Part shown: positions 37,101 to 46,152 of the stretch, in pieces | Position numbering within the stretch: the first letter of the stretch is position 1 | Layout: each line of letters starts with the position of its first letter | Source: Cyanoderma ruficeps | Taxonomy: Eukaryota; Chordata; Aves; Passeriformes; Timaliidae | DNA length: 64,000 nucleotides | Reading direction: 5' to 3' | Assembly (NCBI GenBank): GCA_008694505.1 | Contig: VZDJ01007753.1 | Location: forward strand, 17,953,003 to 18,017,002 | Position numbers and translations under genes: made by a program | Notes under the pieces: generated by a model | What the model was told of the DNA's origin: nothing | What the model saw: the letters and a program-made list of their open reading frames with translations, nothing else | The model's database searches: none

Positions 37101-39550
37101 GAAACTAGGATACATTATTTAAGGATAAAGGATCAGAATAACTGAAGCTACACAATTGGCAGAACAGCATGAAGTTTAAATAATCAAAGTTTTAAAAAAT
37201 TATTTGACAAATAAAAATGCAATAGTAATTAAATACATAATCAGTGAAGCTTGCTTTGGAACGTTAATGTGACGCTAATGTCATATTTATTTTTAAATGA
37301 GGCTCATGTTTTTAAGTTGATGTGGTATTTCTTCTTAAATTGGATGCTCAAGTTCATTTTGATTGCTTCTGTTCTTGTAAACAGAAGTTCTGTTCTTGCA
37401 AGTTTTTCTCTGTCAGTTTAGAAAAGCACTTCAGAAGAGCCTTGTGAGAACTTGTTAAAGAAATTACATTCTCAGTCCAAAACTGGATGTTCCAAGTTCC
37501 CTTCCCAGAACAAAAATGAACACAGAATACCAATTTTAAAATACCTTCTTTCAAAACATATGCTGTGTTTTGTCCTTGACTTCTGAACACTGCCTTACAT
37601 TCTTGTTCTGAAAGCTCACTGCAGTGCATGGAATTCAGTCTGCTTTTGAAGAAGCGATGTCCTACTGTCGCTATCACCCATCCAAGGGCTACTGGTGGCA
37701 TTTCAAAGATCAAGAAGAACGAGGTATGATTGCTAGTTTCTCCTGCATACCTTGGGAGAGAAAGGGATTGTAGGGAAAAGCTTGAGGCAATGCACAGTGA
37801 TGGTGGAGAGGTGAGATGAAGTGTCTGAAGGGTAAGTTAGGGCTCTCTGCCTAGAGAGAAGGTAGGGAATGGTGGGAATGAACATTGAGGCATGGGTGGG
37901 AGATGAACTGTGTGTCAACAAAGTGGGCAATTCTTTAACCCACGGGGGACCAAAAGACATTTTCAGAAGCCAAAACATTTTGTCAGGAGGTTAAAGTCAT
38001 CCTTAATCTGCCTTCCACAAAAAAAAAAAAGCCAAAAAAAACAAACCTATGTAAGAAAACATAGGTGAAGTTCAGAGGAGAGACAAATACCAACTTGTCA
38101 TACAACAAAGAGCTGCTAAGAGAAAATGAATTTTAATACATCTTTCTCTAATATTTCTGTGACTTGCAGAGAAAACTAAACCAAAAGCCAAGAAGAAAGA
38201 AGAACCCAGCTCTATTTTCCAAAGACAACGAGTAGATGCTTTGCTTTTAGATCTAAGACAAAAGTTTCCACCCAGATTTGTTCAGGTATGACACTCAAAA
38301 GCTGCAATTTTACTGTAACTTAGAACTTAAAAGACAGTCATAAGTACTTAAACAGCTGAAACTGAATGGGATTTTTGTGTATTTCTGCAATAGTAACATG
38401 TTTTAGATAATAAACTTGACATGGAAGCCTCATATTAGAGTGTAGGATCTCCCTTTGTAATCACTGGAGTCATTAAGACCTTGGCAAAACTGAGAGTGAA
38501 CTTCATTATACACCTTTCTTATCTGATCACATAGGGTCTGTTCCCAGCTATCAGATGTCGCTGCTGCTTGCAGTTTCCTGCTTTGTGAACTCAATCAAGC
38601 CATCACAGTCTTTTTAGTTACTCCATTGTTCTGTAGACTCATTAGTTAGCATAGATATTCTTGGCATTCTGTGAAGTTATTGTGGTTACCTCTGATTGTC
38701 TTTGGTAGCCATTTGTTCTACGAGGTCTTCTGCTTGGGAGCAAAGAAAATTATGTTTACAGCATCTCACATAATGATTTCAGCCAGTCCTGGGAAAATAT
38801 GCCAGTCCTAACTGCATATTTTTGTCTTCAGTGTTTTTCAGTTGTCAGAGGAAAAACTGGATGTTATAAAATGTTAAAGTGTATTTAATGACCCATTCTA
38901 CCCTTACCTCTTATAAGAGAGCATTGCTTGCATTTTATTCCTAAATTAATGACAGGAAGGGTTGAGAATTACCACTTTGGTTCCACTGATATGTTGCTTT
39001 TATTTTTCCCCCACAGCAAAAGCCTGGAGAAAAGCCTATCCCAGGTAAAACTGCAATATTCTCACAAGACTTAAAAAATAGACTCTGTATACAGTATCTT
39101 TCAGTTGCCATGTAACCTCTTGCTGCTGCTGCTGTGAGGTGATTTGGAATTCTGGCATTATCTAATTGTGCAAAGTAATGGATGAGAGTGAAAAGTTTGA
39201 GTTGATTATACAGCCTCCAAACAGGAAAGGCATGAACTGCATCACTTCAATCTCTTCCACCTTTTAATCGATATAAGTATGAATTTATTCTCTGCTTATT
39301 ATTCTTACAGCTTTGAAATTAATGTTGCCCTTGTGATGTTAACAATATTTTCAAAATACTCTGAAGAGTGTTTTATGAATGAAAATCGGAGGTTTAACTT
39401 TCTTTTGCTGTTACATCTTTAGTGGATCAAATCAGGAAGGAACCAGAACCAGCCCCTGAAGCTGTCAAGCCAGAGGAAAAAGAGACTGTGAAGAATGCTC
39501 AGAGTGCTGGTACTAAAGGACCACCCGAGAAACGAATGAGACTCCAGTGA
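27991..39550 (+). CDS. MED6: MED6, Mediator complex subunit 6 (complete, eight coding exons)
   Basis: The coding exons are 27991-28012, 33316-33475, 34499-34590, 36812-36894, 37615-37723, 38170-38285, 39017-39044 and 39423-39550. Together they total 738 bases, giving a 245-residue protein plus stop; human MED6 is 246. All introns have GT-AG ends and the reading phase carries through without breaks. The protein opens [20 protein letters not shown]. The Med6 domain occupies roughly residues 5-170 and contains [36 protein letters not shown] and [18 protein letters not shown] charged Lys/Glu-rich C-terminal tail ends [12 protein letters not shown]6 sits in the Mediator head module and helps link activators to RNA polymerase II at promoters in the nucleus. 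The C-terminal tail is the most diverged part compared with mammals. Intron 1 (5.3 kb) carries a retroelement insertion that does not touch exons or splice sites. Confidence 0.97.
29059..29518 (+). mobile_element. Avian LTR-retroelement fragment, first part of a composite insertion
   Basis: Starting at TGCAGTGGATTAACCC, the text follows an LTR-type repeat I recognise from avian genomes: a GCTGGATGCCAGGTACCCAC start, an AGGGAGAGATCACTC block, and GGGTCCCTCCCACAAGAGAC. It stops matching near 29518. Text resembling the end of the same repeat resumes near 31147. I cannot assign the family name without a repeat library. It lies in MED6 intron 1 and is non-coding. The strand given is the one on which I read it and may not be the transcriptional strand. 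Confidence 0.7.
29605..29634 (+). repeat. 10-bp tandem repeat, three copies
   Basis: ATCCTATACC / ATCCTATACT / ATCCTATACC follow one another directly, within the retroelement region of MED6 intron 1. Confidence 0.9.
30467..30892 (+). pseudogene. Open frame of 141 codons, possible retroviral envelope remnant
   Basis: This is the longest open frame in the MED6 introns. It has a WIINGST and a CNFT glycosylation sequon, a Trp/Cys-rich segment around [13 protein letters not shown], and a hydrophobic or amphipathic second half. Upstream, the same frame continues as protein-like text for about 25 codons before a stop just ahead of 30467, which suggests a once longer coding region. Position inside an LTR-type insertion makes an envelope surface-protein remnant the best guess. 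I could not match it to a named family, and it has no intact start context or complete length. It is very unlikely to give a functional protein. Confidence 0.35.
31147..31432 (+). mobile_element. Avian LTR-retroelement fragment, last part of the composite insertion
   Basis: The text contains CAGGAGCCTGCACCAGCATG, GGTCACAGCCTCCTTTGGGC, a repeated CTGCAGGTGGATCTCC-type module, and a terminal AAGCCACCCCTGTAATGCCC leading to CAAACCCAATAC. These are the later modules of the repeat that starts at 29059. About a hundred or more bases of the middle of the repeat seem to be missing. Confidence 0.65.
33316..33475 (+). CDS. MED6: MED6 coding exon 2
   Basis: The acceptor TTTTCCCAG is followed by ATAATCTGTTGGG, completing the split Asp codon and reading DNLLGISW. 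The donor is TTGAA|GTAAGT, phase 2. It encodes the conserved N-terminal half of the Med6 domain. Confidence 0.96.
34499..34590 (+). CDS. MED6: MED6 coding exon 3
   Basis: The acceptor TTTTTCAG is followed by CCAGATGGTTGG, reading [16 protein letters not shown]. The donor is CACAAG|GTACAG. The strongly conserved [10 protein letters not shown] segment is here. Confidence 0.96.
36812..36894 (+). CDS. MED6: MED6 coding exon 4
   Basis: The acceptor CTTTCCCCAG is followed by TTATGCCATTGGC. The exon reads [20 protein letters not shown] and then GSVINSRV. The donor is AGAGTT|GTAAGT, phase 0. Confidence 0.96.
37615..37723 (+). CDS. MED6: MED6 coding exon 5
   Basis: The acceptor TTCTGAAAG is followed by CTCACTGCAGTG, reading [20 protein letters not shown] and then [12 protein letters not shown]. 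The donor is CGAG|GTATGA, phase 1. The acceptor lacks a long pyrimidine tract right before AG, but the frame and homology are unambiguous. Confidence 0.95.
38170..38285 (+). CDS. MED6: MED6 coding exon 6
   Basis: The acceptor GACTTGCAG is followed by AGAAAACTAAACC. A Lys-rich stretch leads into [20 protein letters not shown]. The donor is GTTCAG|GTATGA, phase 0. Confidence 0.95.
39017..39044 (+). CDS. MED6: MED6 coding exon 7 (28-base microexon)
   Basis: The acceptor CCCCCACAG and donor CCCAG|GTAAAA frame an exon encoding QKPGEKPIP plus one base. The segment matches the conserved K-P-G-E-K-P motif of vertebrate MED6, and skipping it would shift the frame. Confidence 0.93.
39423..39550 (+). 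CDS. MED6: MED6 coding exon 8 and stop
   Basis: The acceptor TACATCTTTAG is followed by TGGATCAAATC, reading [20 protein letters not shown] and onward to KRMRLQ and TGA at 39548-39550. The Pro/Glu-rich linker differs from mammals, but the terminal RMRLQ is conserved. Confidence 0.95.
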
Positions 39551-39908
39551 AGGGAGAAACTATTACACATCTGGATTAGTCAGTACCTGGAACACAGAAG
39601 ATTCTTTCTCCCTTTTCTTTATATTTAAGCTCTTCCACTGAGACAGACAATTCAGGGACTGAGATCCCTGTTACAGTTTTTTCTGTAGAAACCTCTCATG
39701 CCAATGTTAATGTCAGGATGTGAGCTGCCTCAAAGGAGGTGTTTTCAGTCTTCATCTTATTTTGAATGCTGGCTTCTGAGAATGGTTTTTACATGGACAT
39801 GTTCAGCAGCCTCCTGAAATCTTTACAAACTTGCATCCTTTGTGTTTAGGTTTCCTATGTAAAAAGAAAAATACTTTTGTATATAGAAAGGAATTGGAAT
39901 TCTTGGCA

Positions 39909-39914
39909 AATAAA
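39909..39914 (+). terminator. MED6 polyadenylation signal
   Basis: AATAAA lies about 360 bases after the MED6 stop codon in an AT-rich 3' UTR and is the first canonical hexamer. Cleavage would be expected 10-30 bases downstream. Confidence 0.75.
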
Positions 39915-40572
39915 ACTCCTGGCTGCTGGAATGCCTTTCTTAAATGTATACTTTGTTAGTAGCAAATATGTCATATGTTCTGGCAGTGTGTTTTTTTTTG
40001 TTTGGTGGGTTTTTTTGCTTGGACATTGGAATATATTGTGTTCTATTTTGAGGAGGAAGAGTTAGGTTACCTACTACAAATAGCTGTGCTTCTAGTGTGC
40101 TTGGGATAAAGATAAAAGGTTTGATAACTGGACCCTCAAATCCATGTAGGTAGATGTTAGAATGGTCTCAGTTTCTAGATATTATTGGACACTGGTTTTA
40201 CTTAATGGTTAAGCTGATAGTTTATTACAGAAGTTAATGTTTTGACAGAGAGATTTATGACATAAAACACGCCAAAACAGGATTTTTGTGTAATAGGATT
40301 TTCCCATTTCTGTGGTCTGGGTTATATTTATTTCAAGAGACATAATCTGACGTAATTCACAGTACTGAAATGCAAAGCTGATAATTGAAAAGTAGTGGAC
40401 AAGCGTTCAACAACTAGCTGCACATAAAAGACTTCACAAGAAATAGTTGCTATTATTTTAAAACTAATAATAAATCAAAGGCTAAAATAGACAGGTCATG
40501 AGTTTGGATTGCTATCTAGAAAGATCTTCCTAGATGGATCCTAATAGAAGCAGGCATCCTGTATTCATTCCT

Positions 40573-41191
40573 TTAATCTGAGGCAGTGTATTCCAAGGTG
40601 TATGCTACTAATGCTGGCCATGCTTGCAAGGAATGAGCCAGGTACCAAACTACAGAACCTGAAGCATCTTTGGACAGTAGTTGGTAACCTAAAGCTGTTA
40701 GGCTGCCATGTGCCCAGAGTAAGGTACCAGCCCACTCAGGACCCTGGGGTATGAGACAGCAGAAGGAGGCTCTGAGCATTCTACCAGCTGCTGCTTTCTG
40801 TCTTGCCCAGCCTCCTGAGGAGCAGGGCCTATCTCTGGTAGTTTGAAATATTAAGTGTTGCTGCCTGTGCCAGGGTGATGGTCAGCACACAGAAGTTGGT
40901 GACAAAAGGCAGGACTCCTGACATCCACATAGGATGGTAGAAGAGTGCACCTCCTGCAGCTGAGCGAGATAAGGGCCATAGCAGGTTAGACTTCATTGCA
41001 AATGTGCTTGTGGTACTGAAAAGAAAGTTGTGAAGAGTTCCTAGAAGGTAACAGCTGTGGCTATGTTGAATCCCAGCACTATGTGCCAAAACTCCAGTGT
41101 GCATAGCTGTGTTGTGCAGGACATCCTGTCTTACCACAATCCAGATCACTGCCTTACGGTTGGAGCTGTACCAAACGGGGATGGTAGCCAA
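40573..41191 (-). pseudogene. Unidentified minus-strand open region, possibly a degenerate membrane-protein gene
   Basis: Two open frames of 120 and 68 codons follow each other on the minus strand (41191-40829 and 40779-40573). The first is hydrophobic at its end, with the segment MWMSGVLPFVTNFCVLTITL. A splice-like GTG|GTAAGA (GT near 41134) and a TTTCTTTTCAG (AG near 41016) lie in the same strand, so an exon-intron structure is conceivable. The neighbouring frame over the putative intron also reads as hydrophobic text (LEFWHIVLGFNIATAVTF), which would fit a frameshifted coding sequence. I do not recognise the family, and no function is proposed. Confidence 0.25.
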
Positions 41192-41202
41192 GTGGTGGAT
41201 GT

Positions 41203-41364
41203 ACCTGTAAGAGTTCTCTTTCCAATGCTATGAAGTCACAAGTCTTTAGAAAGGACACCTGTAAGTGTTCTCTTTCCAATGCTATGAAGTCACAAGTCTT
41301 TAGAAAGGACACCTGTAAGTGTTCTCTTTCCAGTGCTATGAAATCACAAGTCTTTAGAAAGGAC
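41203..41364. repeat. 54-bp tandem repeat, three copies
   Basis: The units are 41203-41256, 41257-41310 and 41311-41364, with only a few substitutions between them. The period is divisible by three, and the minus strand stays open across all units, giving three near-identical 18-residue units containing SFLKTCDFIALERE. The open frame (41366-41154) has no known relatives that I recognise. Confidence 0.95.
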
Positions 41365-41969
41365 ATGATGTGGGGAAAATGGCTGCTGTGTAAGTGCTGT
41401 CTGTAATTAAGGTGCGTTGTAGGTATGTAGCAGCTGTGGTGTAGATAGGCTTGAGCCTTTTATACTTGGTACTGTTAGTTTGCTTCTATATCATAGAATG
41501 TAGTGGAAGTGATTTCCCCCCTGGTTCTACCTTTTTTCTTGGGGAGTGTGGATGCTGTAGTAGTTATAGGAAGGGACATGCTAAAGTCACCACAGGGGGT
41601 ATTTCTGTACTTACTCATTTCAGACTCTAAGCCTTTCCAGATATTCTCTGGGGCTGAAATAGCCTGAATATTTCTGATGTCCACTCACAAATTATCCTGT
41701 AATAAAAACAGCAGAAAAGCAAAAGCCAACCTTTTGATATTTAAAAACATATTTCCCCACTTGTGGTCTACCCAAATGATCCCTTTGCTCAAGGCAAACA
41801 CCTGTGACAAGGATTGTGAAGCTGAACTGGTGGCTGTCTTCACTATGTCTGCTCAGAAGAAGTACCCATTAATTTGAAACGAAGATTATTAAAAGCTGGC
41901 AACGTGTTTGTGGGAGGCTAATTTACTGGTTCCGTCTCACGAGAGCCTGTATCCCGGCTCAAAGAGCAG

Positions 41970-42720
41970 GGTGGGCTGTCTGGAGGCGCCCGGGCAGTGC
42001 TTGGCGATGCGCGGCGGCCGCAGGTGCCGTTTCCCGGGGAGCGGGCGCCGCTGCCCCGCCGGCCCCGGCCCGCACGGCGGCAGTTGCAGCCTCGGGGCGG
42101 TTCCGCCCGGGCCGGGCCCTTCCAGGTTCCATCCCCGCTCGGGCCGGGGCAGCCGGTGCCGGCGGCCGCGATGGGGGCGCTGCCGGGGCTCCTGCTGCTG
42201 CTGCTGGGCGTGGCGGGGTGCCCCGGCGCCCGGGGGGCCCGGCCCGCGGAGCCGCCCGCCGGGTGGGTGACGGTTCCGCGGCAGCTGAGCCCCCGGGCCG
42301 GCGACGACGCCCCTGCTCTTTCCTACTGGCTGAACGTGGCGGGGCGGCCGCGGGTGCTGCGCCTGCAGCCCAGGAGGGGCCTGGTCTCCCGCCCCTTCAC
42401 CCTGGTCACCTACGGCCGGGACGGGGCTCGCCGGGAGGAGCACCCCTTCGTGCGCGACAACTGCTTTTACCAGGGAGACGTGCTGGGCAGCCCCGGCTCC
42501 CTGGTGGCTCTCAGCACCTGCAGCAGGGGCCTCCAAGGCGTGCTCTGGGTGGAGGATGATACCTACCAGATCGAGCCCGTCCCCAATGATCCGGCCTTTC
42601 GCCACGTTCTCTACCGCATGGAGGAGGCCAGCAGCTCCGAGGGACCCAGCTGCGGACTGACGCCGGAGGTGCTGCGGCAACAAAAGGCTGTGCTGCCGTG
42701 GTTCAAGGCTGCCAAGACAG
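41970..42720 (+). promoter_or_regulatory. CpG island at the ADAM gene 5' end
   Basis: CpG-rich sequence begins about 200 bases before the ADAM start codon and extends through the prodomain coding region, after which base composition drops to that of the flanks. No TATA box stands out. The open frame continues upstream in frame to 41997, but those 58 codons are Pro/Arg-rich and look like untranslated CpG-island sequence. Confidence 0.75.
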
Positions 42721-44408
42721 AGGAGGAGAATGAAGGGCTGAAGGACTGGTGGACACACATCAGGTACGTGAAGATAGTAGTGGTCGTGGACCACGAGCGG
42801 TTTGTGCAGTCAGGCAGGAGCAAATCCGAAGTCTTGAAGACCGTCATGGAAATCATCAATGCTGGGGACACTATGTACAAACAGCTTTCTGTCCGCCTGT
42901 TTCTTATAGGACTAGAAATCTGGACTGAAAATAACTTTATAAATATTACGAGCTCTATTCCCAACACACTTAGTGACTTTAACAACTGGAGAAAGAAAAA
43001 CCTGTACCCTCGTATGTACCATGATGTTGCTCACTTATTTGCATTTCAGTGGTTTGGAAGCTACCTGGGACTGGCATTTATAGGGACAGTGTGTGATAGC
43101 CACTGGTCATCGGCTGTTGTTTCCTTCACAGAGAGAAAGTTGTCTGGAGTTTTTGTCACATTTGCCCATGAGCTGGGCCATAATCTTGGGATGGCCCATG
43201 ATAAACCGGAATGTAAATGCAGACGCAAGACATGCATTATGCATGAACACAATACTGAAACTGATGCGTTCAGTGAGTGCAGTTACAAGGACTTCTTTGA
43301 GTTGCTTGTAAATGGCGCTCGGTGCCTTCGTCAACCACCAGCACCTGGCAGTTTCTACACTGACAAACGCGAATACTGTGGGAATAAGATAGTAGAAAGT
43401 GGAGAGCAATGTGACTGTGGTTCAGCAGCAAACTGCAGAAGGGATCCTTGTTGTCGCGCAAACTGTACATTTACTGCAGGTTCAGTCTGTGCATCTGGGA
43501 AATGCTGCAGGAACTGTCAGGTCCTTCCAGCAGGAACAGTCTGCAGAGCAAGTACTGGCAGCTGTGACCTGCCAGAGTATTGCGATGGGATTTCCCCGCA
43601 GTGCCCGGTGGATGTATACCAACAAGATGGAGCCCCTTGCAAAGATGGGATCTATTGCTATCAAGGAAAATGTTCTTCCCACGGTAAACAGTGCCAGGAT
43701 CTCTTTGGCAAACACGCCAAGGTTGCCCCTTTAGATTGCTTCAAAGCTGTGAATACTCAAGGTGACCGGTTTGGGAATTGTGGTATTCGTGACAATGTCC
43801 AGTTTACAAAATGCAGTACCGAGAATGTCTTATGTGGTAGGATTCAGTGTGAAGACATAGTCAAAATACCTTTCTTGCAGAACCATGTAACACTAGTCCA
43901 AACTCCTGTTCGAGATAAAATTTGTTGGGGTCTCGACTATCACGTAGGGATGCTGAGAGCAGATGTGGGAGCTGTGGAAGATGGCACACCATGTGGTAGT
44001 GATATGCTTTGTATCAACAGGACTTGTATGAGTGTATCAGTGCTGAACTACGACTGCAACCTGACGAAGTGTCATGACAGAGGAGTGTGTAACAATCGTA
44101 AGAACTGTCACTGTGAGTATGGCTGGGCTCCTCCATATTGTGAACTGAGAGGATTTGGAGGTAGCATCGACAGTGGACCCCCTCCACCCAGGAAGATTTC
44201 TCAGAGAACAATAGTAAGACTAGCACTATTTGCTTTTTTTTCTATGTGTATTGTTGGAGTAGCCCTTTCCATCCGTTATAGACGAGAAATACAGGGATGG
44301 TTTACGAACATAAAGGCCCAATCCGGTAGAATACCGCGGTTGTTTCAAAGACGGAAAAAACGAAGAGTTCCTAAAGAAAACCGTCAGTCAAAATCCACCA
44401 AAAAATAA
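42171..44408 (+). CDS. ADAM20: ADAM20/21-like disintegrin and metalloproteinase, complete intronless gene
   Basis: The 745-residue single-exon open frame has a clean signal peptide (MGALPGLLLLLLGVAG), which with the strong Kozak context GCCGCGATGG decides the start. Then follow a prodomain with a cysteine switch at C161 (GPSCGL), a reprolysin domain from about residue 196 with the complete zinc site HELGHNLGMAHD at 333-344 and a Met-turn CIMH at 355-358, a disintegrin domain at about 403-480, an ADAM Cys-rich domain to about 620, an EGF-like module at about 629-657, one transmembrane helix at about 681-701, and a basic 44-residue tail. All catalytic residues are present, so it is predicted to be an active type I membrane protease at the cell surface. 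Lack of introns, the gene's place next to MED6 and SYNJ2BP, and the domain order match mammalian ADAM20/ADAM21, which sit at the same locus. Whether it is closer to ADAM20 or ADAM21 cannot be told by eye. There is no dibasic furin-type site between the switch and the catalytic domain. Confidence 0.92.
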   Translation: MGALPGLLLLLLGVAGCPGARGARPAEPPAGWVTVPRQLSPRAGDDAPALSYWLNVAGRPRVLRLQPRRGLVSRPFTLVTYGRDGARREEHPFVRDNCFYQGDVLGSPGSLVALSTCSRGLQGVLWVEDDTYQIEPVPNDPAFRHVLYRMEEASSSEGPSCGLTPEVLRQQKAVLPWFKAAKTEEENEGLKDWWTHIRYVKIVVVVDHERFVQSGRSKSEVLKTVMEIINAGDTMYKQLSVRLFLIGLEIWTENNFINITSSIPNTLSDFNNWRKKNLYPRMYHDVAHLFAFQWFGSYLGLAFIGTVCDSHWSSAVVSFTERKLSGVFVTFAHELGHNLGMAHDKPECKCRRKTCIMHEHNTETDAFSECSYKDFFELLVNGARCLRQPPAPGSFYTDKREYCGNKIVESGEQCDCGSAANCRRDPCCRANCTFTAGSVCASGKCCRNCQVLPAGTVCRASTGSCDLPEYCDGISPQCPVDVYQQDGAPCKDGIYCYQGKCSSHGKQCQDLFGKHAKVAPLDCFKAVNTQGDRFGNCGIRDNVQFTKCSTENVLCGRIQCEDIVKIPFLQNHVTLVQTPVRDKICWGLDYHVGMLRADVGAVEDGTPCGSDMLCINRTCMSVSVLNYDCNLTKCHDRGVCNNRKNCHCEYGWAPPYCELRGFGGSIDSGPPPPRKISQRTIVRLALFAFFSMCIVGVALSIRYRREIQGWFTNIKAQSGRIPRLFQRRKKRRVPKENRQSKSTKK

Positions 44409-44409
44409 A
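44404..44409 (+). terminator. AATAAA overlapping the ADAM stop codon
   Basis: The last Lys codons and the TAA stop (44406-44408) form an AATAAA hexamer. If used, cleavage would leave almost no 3' UTR. An ATTAAA variant at 44513-44518 is an alternative signal. Neither has been shown to be used. Confidence 0.3.
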
Positions 44410-44807
44410 AAGCAGTAGCTTTGGATGCTCTCAATGCTGTTTCAGAGAGCCATCTGATAACTCATCAGAATAACTCAACAGGTTCTGAACAGCTCTAATC
44501 TCATGTGATATCATTAAATGCAGAGTAAATGTTACCTCTGTATATTTTCTTTTAAGTTACTAAATGCAGGCAGTAAGCCACGCTGTTCTTGGTACCCTGA
44601 GCTCTTAAACTGATGTAATTAAGTAAACTGCAGGTATTGTGTTAATGCTTCATATCTACAGTTTAAAAATGCGAACTTCTTAAAACAGGTCTAGATAAAT
44701 TACTTGCTTCAATTTCCTCCTTCACCTAATGTTTTCTTCAATTCATTGAGAGAGATGTTCTTCTGTCATTCATTAACAACCAAAGAGAAAAAATTGCACT
44801 TGCAGTC

Positions 44808-44855
44808 TCCACTGGGTTCCTTCCAGGCAAACCATTCTGTGTCTCTGTGATTGAT
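44808..44855 (+). mobile_element. Possible degenerate CR1 3' tail
   Basis: GGTTCCTTCCAGGCAAACCA followed by TTCTGTGTCTCTGTGATTG resembles the CR1 terminal segment with a small deletion and extra tail units. It is short and could be chance. Confidence 0.35.
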
Positions 44856-46134
44856 TCACATCTGTGACACACAAACAGGCAAGGAGCAGGTATTGCAGTG
44901 AGATACAGGGATCTGTTTCACTGGTGCTTCCACCTGTGTACAGGGAGCAGCCCTTCAGGAGGGAGGCAGACCATAGGGAACAGGCTCTTCCTTTTGTGAA
45001 GGAGTAGAGAAGGACTGTCCAGATCACAACCAGTAAGCATTGCATTTCTGAACCGTAATATATGTGTCAACAGTGTAGTGACACCAAATCTGGTATTTCA
45101 CAAGAACAAATTGTTTTTATTTCCTGGAAATTTTCCAGTGTCTTGACTGCTGGCTGCTTCTGAGAAATGCTGTGTATTTTATTGTTGCTAAGACGAGCTG
45201 TCTGTGGGGTTCCCCAAATGAACTGAATTTCTAAAGTATTTGGAACTATCCTGCAAGTCTTCCCTACCTAGAATTCCTGCAATATTTGATAGATGCTTTA
45301 TCCGGCTATCTCAGGGGGTTTCTCTTGGCTTACTCTGTGATTTTTTCTTCAGCTATAACTGAACGTGTCCTTGCAGCTCTGTAGGGTGCCACACAGTAGC
45401 ATTGTAATTTTCATTTTTTTAACAAAACATAAGATACATCTACCTTCTGAAAAAATATTAGGGACATGGAAATACCATTCAATAAGTTTTATTATTATTA
45501 CTTATATTACAGCAGTAACTAGACTGTTCTATCAGATCAGCATAAAGAGGAGTCTGTAGTCCAGATCACAGTGAAAACTTTTTTTTAAAGGTGTTTCAGG
45601 ATAAAGGGCTATATTGCACTTGTCTGCTTACAGAAGAATTACTTGTATTTAGAAAGCAAAGAGCACACTTTTAGCAAACATTCTGTAAAGGCAGGATAAG
45701 TACCCCAACACTAGGGAACATTTGGGAAGAAAGATGTTGGTGACTGAAAATTATGATGGTCAACTCTTGCTGTCTCCCAAATATATAATTTATGTTTTTA
45801 GAATATGCATTTTCCTGTAATTTTTCATGTGTATTTTTTTGTGTCCTGTATCCAAAAAGGGCCGCTTACATTAAGATGGAATGTGAAATACAAAGCTTGT
45901 GATTCACAGTTTTTCACAGCTTTTTGTCTGGAGCAAATGGGTCCTTAAATAGTTATCTATGCTGTCTGCAGAAGTGAGGTAACACATTGTTTAGGCTGTG
46001 CTTATTGTCATGATAGAACATGGATGGTTTTGATTCGATGATGAAAACTTAATCCTGCATTTTTGTCAAAAGGCAAGATACCTGCCCCTTGACTAACACC
46101 ACAGATTCATTCCTCATAACCATAAACCTTCTTC

Positions 46135-46152
46135 GNGGGGGGGGGGGGGGGG
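46135..46152. repeat. Poly-G run with an unresolved base
   Basis: A G, an N at 46136 and sixteen G follow each other. The N is the only ambiguous base I noticed and probably marks a homopolymer sequencing or assembly problem, so the true length is uncertain. Confidence 0.95.

Larger units (their letters stand above)
39930..41970. other. Intergenic region between MED6 and the ADAM gene
   Basis: No recognised gene lies here. It contains a cluster of unexplained minus-strand open frames (40573-41191) and a three-copy 54-bp tandem repeat (41203-41364). The last 100 bases before the ADAM CpG island are not GC-rich. Confidence 0.6.

Noticed and set aside
41997..42170. In-frame 58-codon N-terminal extension of the ADAM
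   Set aside because: Starting at 42171 gives an immediate signal peptide in a strong Kozak context. The extension would bury the signal sequence.
41937..42794. 285-codon minus-strand open frame opposite the ADAM start
   Set aside because: It is an antisense shadow of GC-rich coding sequence, with no family motif.
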